A stretch of DNA of 13,235 nt from Oscillospiraceae bacterium (GCA_009782405.1 WRJC01000073.1:1-13235), one strand, 5' to 3'. Shown: positions 6,242 through 12,850, counted from the first letter of the stretch. The notes: a model not told the origin generated them from the letters alone. Program-made: numbers and translations.

Positions 6242-7187
6242 TTGTCTGCCGCCCATCAAACTCATATTTCAAGCTTACTTCATCTCTTGTTAAGCCACCA
6301 TCTGCTAAGACAGACATCAAATCCACAACGCGCTCAAATGAATCAGCCTGTGGAAATGTAATTTGCGGCTCTGTGTAACGTGTTGTAGTTTTCCATAAGT
6401 CGATGACCTCGCTTAATAAAATATCCTCATTTGCAAAGGTATACGCTTTATGCGTCAATAATTTAATGGAATTATAATTATACATATCTTCAAATTTGTA
6501 CACAAATGCGTGGAAAACATCATTTGAAAAGACTAAAAATACAGGAATAACAGGCTTTGAAATTTTAGCCGACCACAAACGATATGGATAGTATAACTGT
6601 CTTATCAATATTTCCTCTGCCGCGACATTTTTAGCTTCGCAAATACAGAACGCATCCGCACTTTCGTAACCGGCATCAATTTCGACCTGTGCATTTTGCA
6701 CACATATTTTGTTTGTGTTTTTTGGATTTAAGAAGTCCTCGATTTTATATTCAAAACTCCCCGATGACATTCTGCCGTTGACTGTAAACGATATGTTTGA
6801 ATTGCCCATAATATCTTTAATTATTCCGCTATTATATGCGAATAACAAGGCGGCCGCTTCGCTGTATAAATTTGTATAATCAAGTGTTTGTAAACTCGGA
6901 ATTTCGACAGGAATTGGTTTCACCGCCGGATACACTACTCTTTTATGCGTAGCAAAACGTCCAATTACGTATTCGCCCCTTGTGACAGGAAGTATTGATA
7001 GCTTATTTTTTTGAAATATTTGGGGAAGTTGGGAGGATTGGTCAAATTTAGCCATCAATCGGGCTTCTTTTATGGTATTTATTTCTGTTGCGGATATACG
7101 AAATAAACCGTCAACGTTTACCTTGTCAATGACATTGTGCCTATCAAAAAGAAACTCCCAAGCCTGCTCAATATTCATTTTTGCCAT
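6168..7187 (-). CDS. Type II restriction endonuclease, PD-(D/E)XK fold, C-terminally truncated
   Basis: This 339-residue protein resembles a family annotated as type II restriction enzymes: an N-terminal part with EARLMAKFDQSSQLPQIF near 41-58, then a PD-(D/E)XK-like core, EIDAGYES at 169-176 and CEAKN at 183-187. Asp171, Glu184 and Lys186 would be the metal-binding and catalytic residues, with RQLYYPYRLW after. It would cut DNA at the site methylated by the two neighbouring enzymes. The core looks intact, but the C-terminal winged-helix-like part breaks after FDGRQTNYY: the frame runs 22 residues and stops, while the family tail continues in another frame. Activity is therefore doubtful. Its ATG is 4 nt after the Dam stop, with GGAAG about 7 nt upstream, so it is coupled to that gene. 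Confidence 0.7.
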   Translation of the reverse strand: MAKMNIEQAWEFLFDRHNVIDKVNVDGLFRISATEINTIKEARLMAKFDQSSQLPQIFQKNKLSILPVTRGEYVIGRFATHKRVVYPAVKPIPVEIPSLQTLDYTNLYSEAAALLFAYNSGIIKDIMGNSNISFTVNGRMSSGSFEYKIEDFLNPKNTNKICVQNAQVEIDAGYESADAFCICEAKNVAAEEILIRQLYYPYRLWSAKISKPVIPVFLVFSNDVFHAFVYKFEDMYNYNSIKLLTHKAYTFANEDILLSEVIDLWKTTTRYTEPQITFPQADSFERVVDLMSVLADGGLTRDEVSLKYEFDGRQTNYYISITRQTNDLRNYEYIQLINK

Positions 7188-7191
7188 ATAC

Positions 7192-8043
7192 TTACTTCCA
7201 GTTCCTTATCAATAATTCATTTACATTGCCTCGTCCCGCCGCATCAGAATTGATAGCGCGTTTGGCGGTAACCGTTATGATCTCAAATCTGTCGTCAGTA
7301 TAAAGTCCACGTATAAACTCTGTATCCGAATTGCTTAAAAGACATTTCGCGCCCCGCTCCGTCAACTCAACATATGTATCACGAAGCCGTGTTTGTTCTT
7401 CTGTTCCGAATCTATCCGCCTGATAGCCTGTAAAGTTTGTATTATCTGCGCTATGGTACGGTGGATCGAAATATACAAAAGCCTTACCATTTGCCGTTTG
7501 TACAGCTTCCGCAAAATCGCCGTTCAAAATTTCCACTTCTCCGTTATCTGATAAATACTTATGAACTGCTTTTAATACAGGCTCGTCACAAATGGCTGGA
7601 TTTATGTATCTCCCATATGGAGCATTAAACAACCCTTGAGAATTAACACGATATAAACCATTATAGCACGTTTTATTTAGGAAAATAAGCCTTGCAGCTT
7701 TTTCAGTATTTGAAAGCGCATTAAATGCTTCTACATTGCGATCTTTTGATCTAATCTCATAATAGTATTCTTCGTTATTGTTTTGGCCATGAACTCTCAA
7801 GGCTTCTATTAAATCATCAATATTATCTCTAATAACCCTATAAGTAAGCATAAGTTGAGTGTTGTAGTCATTTATCACAGCCTTCTTAGGCTGTTTCTCG
7901 AAAAAAACAGCTCCAGCTCCAACAAAAGGCTCATAATATTTGCAGCTATTGAAATTTTTAGGTAAGTGTTTTTTAATTTCCGGCAATAACTGGCGCTTGC
8001 CGCCAGCCCATTTCAAATATGGCTTTACAAGTGAATTTGGCAT
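7192..8043 (-). CDS. Dam-family (D12 class) DNA N6-adenine methyltransferase
   Basis: This 283-residue enzyme has all class hallmarks: KPYLKWAGGKRQLL at 7-20 and YYEPFVGAGAVFF at 36-48 for SAM binding, and the catalytic FDPPYHS at 192-198. It transfers a methyl group to adenine N6. Relatives include Dam and M.DpnII, which act on GATC, but restriction-linked members have other sites, so specificity is not claimed. The frame is open upstream to 8079; I chose ATG 8043 because the family begins at about KPYLKWAGGK, AAAGGA lies 11-12 nt upstream, and the stop of the preceding frame overlaps it as TAATG. The next gene, the nuclease, begins 4 nt after its stop. Confidence 0.9.
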   Translation of the reverse strand: MPNSLVKPYLKWAGGKRQLLPEIKKHLPKNFNSCKYYEPFVGAGAVFFEKQPKKAVINDYNTQLMLTYRVIRDNIDDLIEALRVHGQNNNEEYYYEIRSKDRNVEAFNALSNTEKAARLIFLNKTCYNGLYRVNSQGLFNAPYGRYINPAICDEPVLKAVHKYLSDNGEVEILNGDFAEAVQTANGKAFVYFDPPYHSADNTNFTGYQADRFGTEEQTRLRDTYVELTERGAKCLLSNSDTEFIRGLYTDDRFEIITVTAKRAINSDAAGRGNVNELLIRNWK

Positions 8044-8510
8044 TATCCATCCGTCCTTTCCGAAATCTTTTGACCCCATCTTCCATTTTTTCTGACTGTT
8101 GGGAAAGCTTCATTATAAAATTTCCAAGCTTTTGTATGATCTGACACCTTAAAAGTTTTTTCTATCTTTAACGCAACGATTTTGCTGACATCTTTAGGCT
8201 TATACTTTCCTTGATTAGCCACCTGAATCGTTCGATTTTCCTTAATTGCCACGATTTGCTTCTCCAACCCTTGAAATCGCTCTGGATTTTCGGGATCGTA
8301 TTTTATAAATTCAACCGCTACATCTGATGATGTTTGATGATTACCGAGTTTTGGCACTAAATATATTCGAAAACTGTACTCCTGTGAAGCGTGTATTTCT
8401 TCTGATAAATCTGCCTGATAAGCGTCAATGTAATTTTTAATTTCTTGATAATGTTTCGTTTGATATTTTTTCATGTTATCTGTTTGCCAATTCTGTCGCT
8501 CCATAATCAC
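8043..8510 (-). pseudogene. C-terminal part of a DUF3644-like gene, decayed
   Basis: The 155 codons from a GTG (8510) or ATG (8504) match, by memory, the C-terminal half of DUF3644 proteins: YSFRIYLVPKLGNHQTSSDV, VEFIKYDPENPERFQGLEKQ, IQVANQGKYKPKDV and DHTKAWKFY. The frame is open further upstream to about 8590 without a start codon, and that extension (EYGIYYSLNNTLTIPLQ) also fits the family. The end is abnormal: after KAWKFYN the expected Tyr-rich terminus is missing and a short tail, ERTDG, ends in TAA overlapping the Dam ATG. It could still be translated as a 150-residue fragment that couples translation into the methyltransferase gene. DUF3644 proteins are, as I recall, HEPN-like and turn up in defence islands. 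Function of this remnant is unknown. Confidence 0.6.
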
Positions 8511-8566
8511 CTGTAAAGGAATTGTTAATGTATTATTAAGCGAATAATATATACCATATTCCCTTG

Positions 8567-8761
8567 TTATAACACCTCCGGCTGACCGTTTTTATCATAA
8601 TAATAGTCGATTCCTTCGCTTTCAAAAGTTGCGTGTAATAATGAAGTCCATGCTATGATCATCATTACAATACAATGTAAATGGCTGTTCTTTTTTGAGT
8701 TTTTCCGCAAAAAACTGATAGGAACGTTTGAAATTTTCATTTTTGTCTTGCACGTAATCAC
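8567..8761 (-). pseudogene. N-terminal fragment of the DUF3644-like gene
   Basis: A 64-codon frame contains IVMMIIAWTSLLHATFESEG and then IDYYYDKNGQPEVL, which fit the hydrophobic N-terminal segment of the same family (usually IAWTSLFHAIF). It stops at TAA 8569-8567. From the same point another frame continues with the family sequence near the protein's middle. The lost stretch would hold the conserved RNKIEHR segment, a HEPN-type motif. The first 30 codons resemble the family less, and the true start is not evident. Together with 8043-8510 this is best read as one gene with an internal deletion. Confidence 0.5.
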
Positions 8762-8804
8762 TTCCGTTTCAATTCATACATAGTCTTCCATTTATTTCCT
8801 GTTA

Positions 8805-8823
8805 ATTGGAATATAATTCCAAT
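8805..8823. promoter_or_regulatory. 19-bp inverted repeat, candidate operator in the island
   Basis: ATTGGAAT (8805-8812) and ATTCCAAT (8816-8823) are perfect inverse complements around a 3-bp centre. It lies in the 146-bp gap between the small HTH gene and the DUF3644 remnant, the only sizeable non-coding gap inside the island, which otherwise holds nothing recognisable. The symmetry and size fit a dimeric repressor site, with the HTH protein as one candidate ligand. Confidence 0.4.
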
Positions 8824-8907
8824 ACAGATTTTTCGCCAAGTCATTTCTACGTAATTTTTTCGAGATTGTTCTTATTAATTTATCGGCATATTGAATTATA
8901 TTTCCGC

Positions 8908-9126
8908 TTATAATATTGCCGAATTTTCAACAATTTTATCTTTTGATTTGCGTCCGGGTTTATAATTCTTTGTGCGAGTTGGTTTTACCGCACTTATGGG
9001 AATAGCCCAAGATTTTCCGAACTGCGTAACGCCGTTTATCATGTCAGCCTTACACCAAACCTGTACCTGACGTTCAGACACATCCCATTGCTCCGCTGCT
9101 TCTTTCGTCGTTAAATATTCGTTCAT
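8908..9126 (-). CDS. Small excisionase/MerR-like helix-turn-helix protein heading the restriction-modification operon
   Basis: This 72-residue protein shows the winged-helix pattern of excisionase/AlpA-type proteins: YLTTKEAAEQWDVSERQVQVW (4-24), then GKSWAIPISAVKP (37-49), followed by a Lys/Arg-rich tail. It should bind DNA. It is the first gene after a perfect consensus promoter and precedes the methyltransferase and nuclease genes, so it may act as a controller protein timing expression; similar small HTH proteins accompany several restriction and mobile systems. The Shine-Dalgarno GGAGG lies 13 nt upstream of the ATG, somewhat far. A four-codon frame, ATGATAAAAATATGA, lies in between and overlaps the start as ATGA, perhaps a coupling device. 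No integrase is seen, so an excisionase role is unsupported. Confidence 0.75.
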   Translation of the reverse strand: MNEYLTTKEAAEQWDVSERQVQVWCKADMINGVTQFGKSWAIPISAVKPTRTKNYKPGRKSKDKIVENSAIL

Positions 9127-9192
9127 ATTTTTATCATTACCTCCACGGGAACCATTTAAAATAACAAAACTCGAAAACCCTTCCTAAAATAT

Positions 9193-9221
9193 ATTATATT
9201 CGCTATTCCGCAAAATGTCAA
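9193..9221 (-). promoter_or_regulatory. Perfect consensus promoter of the restriction-modification operon
   Basis: On the minus strand TTGACA (9221-9216), exactly 17 bp, then TATAAT (9198-9193). Both hexamers match consensus. Transcription would start near 9186, leaving a leader of about 60 nt before the small HTH gene. No terminator is seen between here and the end of the isomerase gene at 4516. The rest of the gap 9127-9270 is AT-rich with no other feature I can support. Confidence 0.8.
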
Positions 9222-9270
9222 GATGTTTTGGCAAATTACATGATATTTTTTTATAATAAATAAAAATTTT

Positions 9271-10479
9271 TCACAGCCTGTCGTCGAACAGCCTTTTGCA
9301 CAGAAGCCCGCAGAGAACAAAAACCGCCCCGGAAAAAAGCATTATATATACCGGGGCGATGCATTGCAGCATAATCCCGAAAATGAAAATGAAGAGGGCG
9401 GAGGAAAGGCTCATCGATACGAAGCGCATCGAGGTGATCAGCAAAAGCTCGTCGTCCGGGGTCGAGCGCAGCACGCCCGTGGGTATGCTTATCGAAGAGA
9501 CTACGCTAAATGTCAAAAAAACGAAATAGAGCGCGAAAAAAAAATATTTGTTTTCGCATACGGCCAAAAGCGGCATAAGCGCCGCGCAGACGAGGGTTGA
9601 AACGAAAGTCGCCGCCCCGGACTTTATTTTTTTGCATAGACGCATGAAAAGAAAACTGCCCACCATCGTCGAAACCACGGAAACGACGATAAAATACGAC
9701 TTTTCGCTGTCTGAAAGGCCGATGTTCCCGAGAGCGGAGGGCACGATGTAGTATATGCCGGCGATGGCCACCCCGCGCAGAAAGTGCGGCGAAAGCGCCC
9801 TTGAATATTTTGCCGACGCGATTTTTCTGATCAAATCGCGATATGGGGCGCGCTCCGGCGGGCTTTCTGCGCCGCCCTCTTCGAATTTATATGAACGGAC
9901 CAAAACCGCGGATGCAAGAAGCATGGCAACGGAAACGCCAAACAGCAGGATGTATGTCCCCGGTCCGTCGTCATGCCGGGACAAAAATCCGGCAAAAACG
10001 GATATGCAAACGGTTGCAAGCCCGCCTATGGCCATGGCCCTGCTGACCGCGCTCCCGTACAGGCTGCGCGAAAAAAGATGGGGCATCATCGAAAATTCCG
10101 CCACTGCCCGAAACGAACCGAGAAAACTATACGAAGCGGCGGCCAATGTAGCCATATATACGGCGGCAAACTGCGGGACAAAGCCCGCCGCCGCAAGCGC
10201 CAAGGGAAATATGCAGGCAAGCAAAATCGTGGCGGCATATATTTTTTTCAGCCCCCTTTTCATCGGGGGCAGGCGCGAAGATATGATATATGCGAATATG
10301 GACACGGTTTGGATCGTCGCGCCGTAGTTTCTTATGGCCTGCGTGCCGAAGCCGAGTTTTATCAAATATGCCTGTATATACCCTTCAGACAGTATATTTG
10401 CGGCGATTCCGGATATGACCGTGATCGCCACAAATGCGGCCAGATTTTTTTGTTCCCTTTTCTCCGGCGTTTTTGTCAT
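9271..10479 (-). CDS. Major facilitator superfamily (MFS) transporter
   Basis: This 402-residue protein is hydrophobic throughout, with about 10-12 membrane segments (for example FVAITVISGIAANILSEGYI at 16-35, TILLACIFPLALAAAGFVP near 84-102, and YIMLFSGAVFVLCGLLCKRL near the end). Basic loops such as MKRGLKKIY near 73-81 fit the cytoplasmic loops of MFS carriers. It should be an inner-membrane permease, and its place 37 nt after the sialidase-like gene suggests export or uptake of a sugar or glycan product. No good Shine-Dalgarno is found for ATG 10479: AAAGGA sits just after the preceding stop, too far away, so coupling or a different start is possible. The substrate is unknown. Confidence 0.8.
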   Translation of the reverse strand: MTKTPEKREQKNLAAFVAITVISGIAANILSEGYIQAYLIKLGFGTQAIRNYGATIQTVSIFAYIISSRLPPMKRGLKKIYAATILLACIFPLALAAAGFVPQFAAVYMATLAAASYSFLGSFRAVAEFSMMPHLFSRSLYGSAVSRAMAIGGLATVCISVFAGFLSRHDDGPGTYILLFGVSVAMLLASAVLVRSYKFEEGGAESPPERAPYRDLIRKIASAKYSRALSPHFLRGVAIAGIYYIVPSALGNIGLSDSEKSYFIVVSVVSTMVGSFLFMRLCKKIKSGAATFVSTLVCAALMPLLAVCENKYFFFALYFVFLTFSVVSSISIPTGVLRSTPDDELLLITSMRFVSMSLSSALFIFIFGIMLQCIAPVYIMLFSGAVFVLCGLLCKRLFDDRL

Positions 10480-10516
10480 GTGAATAAATATGAGTTTTCG
10501 ACCAAAACATTTCCTT

Positions 10517-11611
10517 TCAAATCACGATATCGCTTTCTGTGTATTTTATCAGCTGGCAACTCACATCGCCCCAGCCGTAAGAGCCGCACAGCCCGAGCGA
10601 GGGTTCCGAGCCGGATGCGAAATAGAGCGCGGTGTTTATGGAGCCGTCGTCCAGCTGCACTGTGGACGGATATCCGAGATCCCCGTTTAATATGCCGTCC
10701 CCCGCAAGAAGTATCTCGCGGTCATGATCCCAAGTTTCGCCACCGTCATGGCTTACAAGCGCGCCGCAGCCCATCGGGCGTATGCGCCGCCCGTATGTCA
10801 TAAATAGTTTGCCGCTTTCGAGTTCGCACAGATCCGCAGGGTGCTCGCCCACACGTGTCACCTGCACGGGCTCGCTCCAGTTTTTGCCCCTGTCATCGCT
10901 TTTTGCGACATGAACCGCCCCGGCGCCGCTTCTCGCGGCGGCGACCATGTCCCCGCTTTTCGTGAAAACATATGAGGTTTCGTTGAAGCCGAGCGGAAAG
11001 GCGGATTCGCCCCCCCAGCTTTCGCCTCCGTCATAACTGCGCAGCATATACGCGACGTTGTCCGTGTCGGAGGTTTCGGAGCTCCCGTACACGCTCATGT
11101 ACATCACGCCCTCCGGGTCGGATATGATCCGCCCGTAGGGGCAGTACATCTTGAATCCGGGGGCGTTCGCCGCAATCGGAATCTCGGCGCCCCACGTGTT
11201 TCCACCGTCGCGGCTTATCCGGCAAAAAACAGAAACGCTGTCCGCTTTGCCGGTCCACGCCGTGCGCCCCTTTTCCAGTTCTTCCCGGCTGTAAAATGCT
11301 ATCGCTTTACAGTATGCGGCGACGATGTGCCCTTTGGCGTTTGTGCCCAGCGCAGGGTTTCTCGCGTCCTGCCAACGCGGCGTTATCTCTTTCGGGTCGC
11401 TCCACGATATGCCGCCGTTTTCCGAAAAGGCGACGGCCAACGTGGCCGAGGTGCCCATGTGCGGCCCACCCGTGCGGAAAATCGCCGCCAAGCTGTTTGG
11501 GCCCGTTTTTGCCAAGACGGGAAAATGCCCCTGCATCGAGCACACTAAATACCTGGGCAGCCTTCCCCTTTTGCCCACGATGAAATCCGATTCGCTTTCA
11601 TAAAAATTCAT
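10517..11611 (-). CDS. Sialidase-like BNR-repeat protein (exo-alpha-sialidase superfamily)
   Basis: Five Asp-box (BNR) motifs are spread evenly through the 364 residues: SENGGISW (63-70), SRDGGNTW (133-140), SYDGGESW (192-199), SDDRGKNW (238-245) and SHDGGETW (287-294). This is the mark of a six-bladed beta propeller of the sialidase superfamily. No signal peptide is present, so the protein would act in the cytoplasm on a glycan or oligosaccharide already taken up. The catalytic arginine triad and tyrosine cannot be assigned with confidence, so sialic acid is only one possible substrate. AGGAGG lies 7 nt upstream of the ATG. A promoter with the CAAAATTTTG element lies about 130 nt upstream and the MFS gene follows in the same operon. 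Confidence 0.8.
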   Translation of the reverse strand: MNFYESESDFIVGKRGRLPRYLVCSMQGHFPVLAKTGPNSLAAIFRTGGPHMGTSATLAVAFSENGGISWSDPKEITPRWQDARNPALGTNAKGHIVAAYCKAIAFYSREELEKGRTAWTGKADSVSVFCRISRDGGNTWGAEIPIAANAPGFKMYCPYGRIISDPEGVMYMSVYGSSETSDTDNVAYMLRSYDGGESWGGESAFPLGFNETSYVFTKSGDMVAAARSGAGAVHVAKSDDRGKNWSEPVQVTRVGEHPADLCELESGKLFMTYGRRIRPMGCGALVSHDGGETWDHDREILLAGDGILNGDLGYPSTVQLDDGSINTALYFASGSEPSLGLCGSYGWGDVSCQLIKYTESDIVI

Positions 11612-11688
11612 AAAAACTTCCTCCTGTTTGTTCGATTTATTTTTCCGATTTCCAAACGCATATTTTTTCGCACGGGCAATTCATTCAC
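11608..11688 (-). CDS. Possible 26-aa leader peptide upstream of the sialidase-like gene
   Basis: A GTG at 11688-11686, with GGTGGGGG about 8 nt before it, opens 26 codons (starting VNELPVRKNMRLEIG, rich in Arg and Lys). Its TGA (11610-11608) overlaps the sialidase ATG as ATGA. It lies within the roughly 125-nt leader of the predicted transcript. Overlap and ribosome binding site suggest translational coupling, but so short a frame may be chance. Confidence 0.25.
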   Translation of the reverse strand: MNELPVRKNMRLEIGKINRTNRRKFL

Positions 11689-11742
11689 GGTTTTCGCCCC
11701 CACCTTTATTTTTTCAGTTTATCGCATCTTTCCTGTTAAAGC

Positions 11743-11771
11743 AGTATAGCACAAAATTTTGGGAATTGCAA
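11743..11771 (-). promoter_or_regulatory. Promoter of the sialidase/MFS operon, with CAAAATTTTG palindrome in the spacer
   Basis: On the minus strand TTGCAA (11771-11766), 17 bp, then TATACT (11748-11743), with TGC before it as an extended -10. The spacer contains CAAAATTTTG (11752-11761), 3 bp from the -10, exactly as in the promoter at 2891-2919; the plus-strand 12-mer CACAAAATTTTG is identical in both. The start point would be near 11736, giving a leader of about 125 nt. The remainder of the gap 11612-11888 holds this leader and a terminator. Confidence 0.7.
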
Positions 11772-11794
11772 TATCAGTTTTAAAATTTATGCAA

Positions 11795-11838
11795 TAAAAA
11801 CCCCGAGACAATTTCAATATTTCAAGAAAATGTCCCGG
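11795..11838 (-). terminator. Intrinsic terminator after the 11889 frame
   Basis: On the minus strand CCGGGACA (11838-11831) pairs with TGTCTCGG (11810-11803) through one G-U wobble. The stem extends inward by TTTC/GAAA after a T-T mismatch, and GGTTTTTAT follows. It lies about 50 nt after the stop at 11889 and just upstream of the sialidase promoter, so it separates the two minus-strand units. It supports the view that the minus-strand frame ending at 11889 is or was transcribed. Confidence 0.7.
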
Positions 11839-11888
11839 AGCATATGGGCCGTATTGATTTCAGGGGGATAATAATGCCGATAAATGTT

Positions 11889-12175
11889 TTATTTCAGCGG
11901 TATGATGATCGCCTGGTTTTCAAGGAGCGTAATGTCGTACTGGATCAATTTGATGCCCTTTGCGGGCCCGACGGGTTTTTCGATTTTGAACACGATGGCG
12001 TATGAATCCGTATCGCTGTCATATACCGGATTTTGGATAGATAGCTCCCCATAAGGGGATATGGAGCTTTCCCCGTCCGTGATGTCAAATTGTACATAGC
12101 GATATGTTAGGCGGTTTTGAAAAATATTTGTTTTTTTATTGGAATCAAATGTAAATTTTGCTTCGAAATGCTTGT
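11889..12175 (-). pseudogene. Probable 5'-truncated remnant of an unidentified gene
   Basis: The frame ends at TAA 11891-11889 and is open upstream to 12314, but the part beyond about 12200 overlaps the HD-domain gene and reads like its shadow. The C-terminal 90 residues look like real beta-rich protein (YRYVQFDITDGESSISPYGE, then QNPVYDSDTDSYAIVFKIEK and VGPAKGIKLIQYDITLLENQ). No ATG, ribosome binding site or signal peptide lies where the gene should begin; the region there is the promoter of the HD gene. A terminator follows at the right distance. I read it as the C-terminal end of a lost gene, perhaps for a surface protein. The upstream limit given is approximate. Confidence 0.45.
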
Positions 12176-12200
12176 TCTGACTGTATTTGTATGGTACAAT
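12172..12200 (+). promoter_or_regulatory. Promoter of the HD-domain gene
   Basis: TTGTTC (12172-12177), 17 bp, then TACAAT (12195-12200) preceded by TGG as an extended -10. Transcription would start near 12207, about 32 nt before the chosen ATG. Confidence 0.6.
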
Positions 12201-12238
12201 AAAAATGTTGATTGACAATGAACATAAAGGAAAAACAT

Positions 12239-12847
12239 ATGGATTCAAAAATGCCGACAAGAGACGAAGCGGAAAACCTTTTGATATGGGCGCACGGGCA
12301 AAATCCCGGTCCATGGGCCGATCATTGCAGGGTCGTCGCCAGGGCGGCTGAAACGATAGCGATCAAATGCGGACTTGATGGGAATAGGGCATATGTGTCG
12401 GGGCTGTTGCACGACATAGGGAGATATGAGGGCATCAGGGGATTGCACCATGTATTCGCCGGCTACGAATTGTTAAAAAGCAAAGGATACGGGCGGATAG
12501 GCGAAATTTGCTTGTCCCATTCGTTCCCTTATCAAAATATTGACGAATTTTTCGGGATAAATGACTGCTCGTTGGAAGAAACCGAAATAATCATTTCATT
12601 TTTGAAGGATAATGAGTACAACGATTATGACAAACTCATTCAATTGTGCGATGCCATAGGAACGGCGAGCGGTGTAAGCCTGATCGAAGTGCGGGAAATG
12701 GATGTGATCAGGCGGCATGGATTTACCGAACTGACATTGGAAAAAATAGAGGCGATATTCGGGCTGAAAGCATATTTTGACAAGCTTTGCGCTATGAACG
12801 TCTATGACTTGTTTTATGATGAGATCAGGGAAATCAGCTTCCGCTGA
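12239..12847 (+). CDS. HD-domain metal-dependent phosphohydrolase
   Basis: This 202-residue protein has the HD signature: His29 in WADHCRVVARAA, the paired His58-Asp59 in GLLHDIGRYEG, and Asp138 in LIQLCDAIG. These bind the metal in hydrolases acting on phosphomonoesters or nucleotides, often involved in nucleotide or signalling metabolism. The ligand set appears complete. Earlier in-frame starts exist (TTG 12212, ATG 12218), but AAAGGA lies 7 nt before ATG 12239 and the predicted transcription start is near 12207, so 12239 is preferred. It is probably monocistronic, with its own promoter and a hairpin at its end. The substrate cannot be deduced. Confidence 0.8.
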   Translation: MDSKMPTRDEAENLLIWAHGQNPGPWADHCRVVARAAETIAIKCGLDGNRAYVSGLLHDIGRYEGIRGLHHVFAGYELLKSKGYGRIGEICLSHSFPYQNIDEFFGINDCSLEETEIIISFLKDNEYNDYDKLIQLCDAIGTASGVSLIEVREMDVIRRHGFTELTLEKIEAIFGLKAYFDKLCAMNVYDLFYDEIREISFR

Positions 12848-12850
12848 TTT
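12831..12850 (+). terminator. Terminator-like hairpin at the end of the HD-domain gene
   Basis: AAATCAGC (12831-12838) and GCTGATTT (12843-12850) form an 8-bp stem with a TTCC loop spanning the stop codon. No strong T run follows, so it may be an mRNA-stabilising hairpin rather than a true terminator. Confidence 0.35.

Noticed and set aside
8044..8079. Upstream ATG at 8079 for the Dam-family enzyme
   Set aside because: The added 12 residues are not part of the family, and ATG 8043 has a ribosome binding site and a TAATG overlap.
8660..8790. Alternative frame reading FKRSYQFFAEKLKKEQPF beside the DUF3644 N-terminal fragment
   Set aside because: It looks protein-like, but it has no ATG, ends within the fragment, and matches no family I can name.
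5272..9270. Flanking direct repeats or attachment sites at the island ends
   Set aside because: Only short A/T-rich similarities were found between 5272-5336 and 9127-9270, no more than expected by chance.
9241..9310. Terminator after the MFS gene
   Set aside because: A short CTGT/ACAG hairpin and an A/T-rich run are present, but the stem is only 4-5 bp and the spacing to the T run is poor.
9755..10803. Long plus-strand open frames (190 and 276 codons) opposite the MFS and sialidase genes
   Set aside because: They are antisense to genes with membrane segments and Asp boxes, cross the gap between two genes, and are very Arg/Lys/Pro-rich, as expected of shadows in GC-rich codons.
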